In this document: piece by piece, positions 58,062-64,000 of the stretch | Position numbering within the stretch: position 1 is the stretch's first letter | Layout of the letters: every line of letters begins with the position of its first letter | NCBI RefSeq assembly: GCF_051014685.1 | Contig: NC_135059.1 | Location: 7,068,001-7,132,000 of the forward strand | DNA: 64,000 nt | Direction: 5' to 3' | Source of the DNA: Ptiloglossa arizonensis | Lineage: Eukaryota > Arthropoda > Insecta > Hymenoptera > Colletidae | The notes under the pieces: generated by a model | What the model was told of the DNA's origin: nothing | Databases searched by the model: none | The model's input: the letters and a program-made list of their open reading frames with translations, nothing else | Translations under genes and position numbers: made by a program

Positions 58062-59043
58062 TAAAATTATACGACAAAAGAAATTCAAATATTTCGAACT
58101 TTCGAGTACTCTTGTAAGTGATCTTACCAAGCAACGGTTGTAAAATTGTTGAGTGCAATGTCAGATGGCCCGGTTACCCAACGTTCAGGATATACATTAT
58201 TGCGTGAAGAAATTTGGTTCATAATATCTCTGATCACACCCGGATCGACCCTCCAACGCATTTTCCTCGACAAACCAAGCCTCCGATTCGATTTCGTCGT
58301 TCTTTCCACTCGTCTCGTTTCGAGCTACGTAAAAACTCCTCGTTTCCCGTTCGTATCGCGAACGTTGGCCCGCCGTGTGCACACAGTAGGTATACCAAGT
58401 TCCCCCGGATCACCGATATCGTGCAAGACAAAGTGGAATTTGACTCTAAACGAAAAATCCAAGGGGTCGGGGTATCTGAAGGATGCAGCTCACCCCGTCC
58501 CGACACTTCCAGTCGAGGAGTTCTGTCTCTCGTACGGTTCCAAGTCAAACGTCGCATCGGAATCGGTGAAAGCCGCGCGCCGAGTATCGGTGATTTTCCA
58601 GGGAAAACAGTGACACCGGGAATCGTCGCTGGAGAACAGAGAGCTGGGGGAGGGGAAGGGAGTTAGGTGAACCGAGAGGGGAGTGAAGTGGCTAGACGAC
58701 GAGGATCGATCGGAAATCGATCAAGACAACGACGGAAGGCCAGCGTTATGTGTCGTTCTACCTGCGTGCACCCATTGACGACACACCGCGACCAACAATG
58801 CCAAATCACCGGATACGATGCATCCGCAAAACTTATCGCTCGACGGCCGGAATTTCCTTCCCCTAACCTCCCACCTGGTCTCGAGAGCCGAGCGTCGAAT
58901 CGAATTAGGAGCCTGGGAGGGAACCACAATGGTGGATCCCCCATCCGGTCGATGAGCAGCCTCGCTTAGTCTCGCGGAAACGCGAGATTTTCCCGGGGAA
59001 ATTGTTTTCGATGCGATCAGTTCTCCTCCGTTCTGGACTTCCT

Positions 59044-59072
59044 TTTCTCTCTCTCTTTCTCTCTCTCTCTAT
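59044..59072. repeat. (TC)n microsatellite, interrupted
   Basis: Two TC runs separated by TTTC, in a GC-rich region. Confidence 0.9.
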
Positions 59073-59684
59073 CCGCCCCTTGGTAGCGAGTTCCGCAGTT
59101 TCTTTCGAGTGGCGTGACTGTGGGAGAATCGACACCAGCCCGTGCCAACGCTACCATCGAGCAAAGTGGGCTGTCTGAAAGCTTTTTTCCCGCACTTGTT
59201 GGTTAAGGAGATTCTTTCACAGTTTCGACGGACACGAGACCAGCCGGGACACCTAGACGATGATAGACTCGCACCGATCGTGTTGTAAAGTTCAGATTAT
59301 AATATCCAGTTTGTGTAATATGCGGAGATCTCGCGTATCCAGTAGTATAGTTTTTGTATGTATGAGAATACAAAGTCCGAAGAAACGAGTATACAGTGAT
59401 ATGCCTTGACGCGAACGACGACAGTGTCGCGTGGTCTTCGTGACTCTCGACTTGGAAACTGACTAGAAAGAAAAACCAAATAAAAAACGGCCAAACCGAG
59501 ACCGCGTCAATACGGAGACAGTCCTTAAAACTGTCATCGACATCTGTCACTCTTAGGATCATTGTTGCATTCATTCCGACAGATTGTTTCTCGCGTCGTT
59601 AGTTTCCACGAAGAGTTTTGCATCTTGAAACTTACGAACAACGGTTTGTAAATCGTTCGTACACGGTTTCAAATTTGGCCTATC

Positions 59685-59735
59685 GCGGAGCCAGACTGGT
59701 GTGTTTCGTCGTGGAGCCAGATTGGTGTGTTTCCT
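59685..59735. repeat. Short direct duplication (24-bp unit)
   Basis: GGAGCCAGACTGGTGTGTTTC is followed at once by GTCGTGGAGCCAGATTGGTGTGTTTC; a two-copy short repeat with one substitution. Confidence 0.75.
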
Positions 59736-60125
59736 TGCCACTTCTCCGAAAGAGACGTTGAAACCAAAGTCTACCGAAAGGATGTGCCGAAACGACTAGT
59801 AAAACCCCCGAGTACGATTCTCTTTCAAAGGGAACGGTGAGTTCTCCGACAAGATTTCGCCTCCAGTTTACAAAAACAAAAAACAACTCCAGAGTTGCCA
59901 CGGAACAACGTCCCAGAGTTCGTTCCAGCTGAGGACCACGGCACTCCGGTAGTCCGAATTTGAATCCGTTTGTTAATAAATTGTAGTCACAGCCGGAGAA
60001 CATGGCTCTCAAGATTCCTTAGAAAAGTTCGGCTAGCCCGAAGAACCCTCTGACGAATGTAACTTCTGAAATAACCTCACGAGTGACCATTTTAACTAAT
60101 ACCATAATTTTTCTCTTACGACGAG

Positions 60126-60941
60126 GTGGGAATAATATTCACCGATTTTACTCTACCGGTAATCCAATACACTCGTAACAGAACTTGCGGCCGTGGGTTA
60201 CAGTTTCGTCGTGTCGTGAAAAACCAGGACATTCGATGTTATAAATTATCTACAAGTCATATGTGGACTCTTCGCTATTCTTCTTCTCCACGTTGGAGAA
60301 AATTCTCTTCGAAAAAAGTCCGAGTAGCGAACTCCCCACGTCGAGGAATAATCGTCAACGCCACGGATCACGGGGTATTGGACCGTCTCGAGTGCTACGA
60401 CGAGGTGTCCAGAACATGTGTTCGGTTGGAAAAAAAATTCACCAAGTACGCCATAGCTGTCCTCCGGGCCAACACGGCCGAGACCGTCGGAGAAGCAACC
60501 GCGCGAAAATCCCCTCTCGTCTTCGGGCTGTCCGGTTCTTCCCGATTTCTCGTCGATGGAAAAGAATACCACAACCGTGCGGTGGCTCCTGGTCACTGGC
60601 ACACGTATCTATTTACAGTGGTTCCTTCACAAGTGGTACCAAACCCCTCCCCACTAGCACCAGTGGCTCCCCATCCTCGTTTAATCCGCACCCTGGCGCT
60701 CCATCGACTTTTTTCGACCGCTCTTCTCCCCGTGCACCACCGTTCGGGGATATCCAACGGCGACGTTGGCACGTCGCAACAGTGCCCAGAGGAGATCCAA
60801 CGTAGTCTGGCCGCAATCGGATCGGTAATTAAACCGACGGAGCCGGTTTTCCCGGCAACAGCAAAGCTTTTCCGGCTCGACGCCCACGAACGGACCGAGG
60901 AAAAACAAAAGGGAGACTATTCCATTACACCGTCTGTTTGA
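60126..60941 (+). other. Longest ORF in the window (271 codons), doubtful coding value
   Basis: The frame opens at GTG; its first ATG is near 60260, leaving about 227 codons to the TGA at 60939. The translation shows no signal peptide, transmembrane segment or motif I recognise. Two other frames are also open here (180 codons plus strand, 118 minus), which points to a stop-poor GC-rich stretch. A fair acceptor (TATCTATTTACAG) ends at 60618, after which the alternative plus frame is Ser/Thr/Gly/Pro-rich. A hidden exon is therefore possible but unproven. Confidence 0.25.
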
Positions 60942-62854
60942 TCCTGGCAGCCCGTCCGCGCTATATCGATCCCTCCTGGTCCCTTCCTTGGCCTGGCTCC
61001 TGCAACGTGAACGAACCATCGAGATCGTTTAAACGGGCCGTCACCGAACGCCTCGTCCCAGGCCGAGATTTCCTAACGCTCCCGGCGCCAATAATGTTCC
61101 ACGTTCGATGGACTCGCGCGCGCGTGTCTAGTTCTCTCTCCACTTTTTTCTTTTTTTCTTTCTTTCTTCTTCTACTTTTTAACCGGTAAACTGATCGATT
61201 CTGTTGGCGTTGGTAACCGACGAAACGGCTCACCGTTGGTTCCGTTTTATCGCGTAGGCGGCAGGTGTTTCGAATATCGGACATACCGACGAACTCGATC
61301 GGTCCGGGGTCTCTTCGAGCGTATATAGAACGCCGCGTAAGTTCCCGAGTTTCGATCGTTGTAGTCTACGGAGTTTTGAATACTCCGCGCGGTATTTATC
61401 CGAGTGGTCCAACCGTGGAGCTCGGTATACACGTATACGTGGAAAGTTCGTAGCAGTCCTGGTCCGCTAATTCGACATCAACAGCTTTCGAAAATAGGGT
61501 TCATCCCCCGTCTCTCCCCTACCTCCCCGTTGTTTCTGTATTTAGTTTTCGCCCGCACTTGGAGTTTTGCGTTCGTGTTGCATCGCGCCTACGTCGAGCT
61601 GCTCCCGATTTGAAAACGTTTCGAACGTTGGTCGCGGAACTACGCGGTTTAAACGCGGCTCGATTGATCGGAGTAATCCCGGCTGGCTAATTTAACATCT
61701 CCGGGACGAGGTGATTTTCCCTTCACCCCGTTCAGTTTTCACCTTAATTCCAATTCGGAGCGGTTCGCATCAACTCGAAACTTGTCAAACTGGTTTATCC
61801 GTAGGTGGTGTCCATTTAGAATATTGGGCTTAGAGTCGACTCCGGAGGAGGACATCCAGGGTCTAGACATAGCTCAATTGATTAAAGTAATCCGGTCCAA
61901 TATACGAAGGACCCAAGTTCGAGTCCTAGTTCACCGATCTGATCTCCAGAGTCTTCAGAAATCGGATCCCCGCCGCTTGACTCTGCAGTTAGTTTCACCT
62001 GATTTCGAAATTGCGAGATGTTCGCAACCTGCGTATTGGATTGCTCGCGTGGGACCGAACGTTTGGCGTGTTCGTCTTCGAACGGAGGAATCTATCGGTG
62101 AAATTTCCACGCGAACGTACGTGACACGTGCTGTGGAAAAATTTCCCGAGCTCGATAAAGACGGAGTCGGGCATCGTTTAAAATCGAGTCTGTTCGCGTT
62201 TCGTTGATTGTTAGTCACGATGAAAAGAACTCTCCGGGAAGCTGCTCGATGGGTTAATCCTCCGGGGAAACGTCACGGTTTAATTCTTCGGCGGGGATTT
62301 AAAGTCATGCCGCCCATCGAACTGCGCGATTAAGAGCTAACAACGAACGACGAGCCGAACAATTCGACTAGCCGGCTTGGATACGAAAGGCAGGAGATTT
62401 AAATGTCTGCTTAAGGGATCAGCCGATAAGACGGTTTCGCAGTCGAGTTTAATTTGACATTTAAATCGAACCGGACCGTCTGATCTTGAGTGGCTCCGTA
62501 GTTTCGAGCGCATCGACGTAAAATCACCCGGCGTCGTCCCGGGCAAACCCGGTTGTTGCGCAAACTTGAAACAATCCCGTCGATCTTCTCTCGGAATTAA
62601 TTGCTACGTAATTGCATGGAAATGCGGCCCGAAGAAACTTTCGAGCACTCGGCTCGCCGATTCTTCTGCCACAGAAGCGAAGATTTTACGTAATTAGCGA
62701 TGGAATTGATCTTAAATGCATCGAGGGATTCGATTCATGGACGAGTACCAACCAGAGACCGCTTCGAACAACCGTGATACCTTTAGGTGGCGCACAGAGG
62801 TGTTCTCGAGGCACCCGAGCTTCCTACCGCAAGTATGATTAGAAGAATTAAGGC
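60942..62854. other. Mixed GC-rich to neutral sequence around the tRNA-like relic
   Basis: A pyrimidine-rich tract lies at 61143-61179. The 141-codon ORF at 61782-62207 runs across the tRNA-like relic and is therefore not a gene. No other feature recognised. Confidence 0.3.
61866..61945 (+). repeat. tRNA-like relic (tRNA-derived SINE head or tRNA pseudogene)
   Basis: TAGCTCAATTGATTA matches the pol III A-box/D-arm. CCCAAGTTCGAGTCCTAG, about 45 bases on, matches the B-box/T-arm with the TTCGAGT loop. Only about three of five T-stem pairs form, the D-stem is broken, and the flanks do not pair as an acceptor stem, so it is not an intact tRNA gene. tRNA-derived SINEs keep such heads. No tail or target duplication was seen. 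Confidence 0.55.
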
Positions 62855-63410
62855 GAAACGATTAGTTTTAAATCTGTGTCTTCCTACGAAATAAATCTCG
62901 TTCGGTTTACGATGTTTAAACTCGGTTATCAAACCGGACGGCAGGACACTCGGTTCGAGCGAAGGATTATCGGTGAAAATATAATTACACATTGTAAGAA
63001 AATTATACGGTTGACGGTGGAATTGTTCGTAAACGCGGTCAGGGACTCGATTCGTCGAGGGGTCCTAACTCACCACCACTTTGAATAATTGAGCTGGCTT
63101 CGAGCGATCCACGGAAGTCTTATTAAGCACAGTTCTAAGCTTAATATTCCAAATGGTCATTTCTAAATCCGTGTCTTGCCAGAAACGTCTGATTTAATCT
63201 GCGATATCTAAGTTATCGGCGCAAGCCAGCGAGATACTCGGTTCAATTCGATCGAGGGATTATCAACGAAAATTGTAATTGTACATTGTAAGAAAATGAT
63301 ACAGTCGGTGATGATATCGTTCGTAAATGCGGTCAGAAACTCGATTCGCCAAGGGATCCTGACTCGAGACTACTACTTTGAATAATTGAGCTACCTTCGA
63401 GCGATTCACA
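62855..63410. repeat. Diverged tandem duplication, ~293-bp period
   Basis: GGATTATCGGTGAAAATATAATTACACATTGTAAG (62964) and GGATTATCAACGAAAATTGTAATTGTACATTGTAAG (63257) anchor two copies. Both continue through TTCGTAAAYGCGGTCAG, ACTCGATTCG and TTTGAATAATTGAGCT. They differ by many substitutions and small indels. Confidence 0.8.
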
Positions 63411-63429
63411 GAGATTTTCTTCTTAAGTT

Positions 63430-63756
63430 AATTTAATGCCCAAGACGACTATTCTTAATCTGTTTCTCGCCTCGAACGCCCAATTTAATCCAAAACACCC
63501 AGCCTAAGGTATCGACTTTGGCAGCACGACTTACGAAAGTGTGATTAAATACTGTAAGAAGACAAGTGCCTAATTCGGTCCAACGACACCCTAATTTAAT
63601 ACCCAAGATGACTATTCTTAATCTGTTTCTCACCTCGAACGCCTAATTTAATCCAAAACACCTAGCCTAAGCTATCGACTTTGGCAGCACGACTTACGAA
63701 AATATGATTAAATATTATATAAAAACAATCGCCTAATTCGGTCCAACGACACCTGA
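63430..63756. repeat. Tandem duplication, 163-bp period, two copies
   Basis: AATTTAATGCCCAAGACGACTATTC at 63430 recurs as AATTTAATACCCAAGATGACTATTC at 63593. Similarity continues through TCGACTTTGGCAGCACGACT and TTCGGTCCAACGACACC. The copies are much more alike than the adjoining 293-bp pair, so it is the younger event. Confidence 0.92.
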
Positions 63757-64000
63757 CCAACTCGTCGCTTCGAAGAAACGCAACCATCTCGAAATTAACA
63801 CACCTGTCGCGAATCTCGAGCAAGATGGCGCGAGCCGTAACTTAACAAAGCTCCCCGGCGCGTCTGTGCAAGAAAGACGAGGATTTGCGCAAAATTTAGT
63901 ATGGTTCATCCTCACGGGGGGTATTCGAGGCGTTAAGTCGAATGCTTCACTTAAGTTGAATACTTTGTCCTCATCAACGTGGAGCCGCGCAACTCCTCCT

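Larger units (their letters stand above)
58062..60120. other. Moderately GC-rich sequence after MITE copy C
   Basis: Overlapping ORFs at 58146-58666 (155 and 150 codons in two plus frames, 107 minus) indicate low stop density rather than a gene. Contains the TC microsatellite and the 24-bp duplication at 59685. Confidence 0.3.
15836..64000 (+). other. Putative long first intron (open-ended), starting at the GTGAGT donor
   Basis: The donor at 15836-15841 opens an intron whose acceptor I could not place anywhere up to the window edge. The interval is rich in transposon relics, tandem arrays and GC-rich islands, as expected of a long regulatory intron of a developmental or neural cell-surface gene. 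Short exons without recognisable domains could be hidden here, and the gene could end within the window. Continuity to 64000 is inference. Confidence 0.3.

Noticed and set aside
61782..62207. 141-codon plus-strand ORF
   Set aside because: It runs through the tRNA-like relic and has no recognisable protein features.
1..64000. Search by eye for well-known insect miRNA mature sequences, rRNA, reverse transcriptase motifs and mitochondrial insertions
   Set aside because: None was recognised; this is a limited by-eye check, and an Rfam/Infernal and tblastx search would be decisive.

Overview
This 64 kb window is eukaryotic nuclear DNA, most probably from an insect and plausibly a hymenopteran such as a bee, ant or wasp. 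It has no operons, Shine-Dalgarno-led genes or dense ORFs. It is AT-rich sequence broken by short GC-rich, CpG-rich islands, with many decayed mariner/Tc1-type DNA transposons, MITE-like hairpin elements and diverged tandem arrays. The hymenopteran guess rests on this texture and on short elements whose termini resemble TTGGGTTGTTCGGAAAGT. It is an inference, not a database result.

One protein-coding signal is convincing: a first coding exon on the + strand at 15790-15835. It encodes a short hydrophobic, signal-peptide-like N-terminus (MDWKLGLLLTCLVVT plus one base) and ends in a strong splice donor (GTGAGT, phase 1). It sits in the GC-rich 15.0-16.3 kb segment with a probable long 5' UTR that contains a uORF. 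The rest of this secreted or membrane protein must lie downstream, inside or beyond the window. I could not identify a second exon, so 15836-64000 is provisionally a very long first intron. The gene itself is not identifiable from 15 codons.

Layout: 0-15 kb is upstream sequence with inverted-repeat elements at 4.0-4.6 and 11.07-11.78 kb, diverged local duplications, and GC-rich or compact blocks near 7.0 and 9.0 kb. The promoter, 5' UTR and exon 1 lie at 15.0-15.84 kb. A strongly diverged ~190-bp tandem array lies at 17.6-20.9 kb and is split by a MITE at 20.57 kb. From 21 to 42 kb come GC-rich islands, a ~47-bp minisatellite (26.6-27.05 kb), a long imperfect hairpin (28.31-28.45 kb), MITEs and another minisatellite (41.5-41.85 kb). 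From 42 to 56 kb come tandem duplications (45.1, 47.5, 49.1 kb), a 375-bp element with perfect 30-bp terminal inverted repeats (46.2 kb), a dead Tc1-like transposase (51.2 kb) and a dead mariner transposase (55.6-55.9 kb). From 56 to 64 kb come a third MITE copy, a GC-rich ORF-bearing segment (60.1-60.9 kb), a tRNA-like relic (61.87 kb) and two adjacent tandem duplications (62.85-63.76 kb).

I find no bacterial-type system, CRISPR array, rRNA or intact tRNA. Most open reading frames here occur in stop-poor GC-rich islands and show no recognisable domain. The material most worth a second look is the promoter and exon 1, the transposon families that end in CAGGGTGTCCC-like termini, the decayed array inside the putative first intron, and the 138-nt hairpin.
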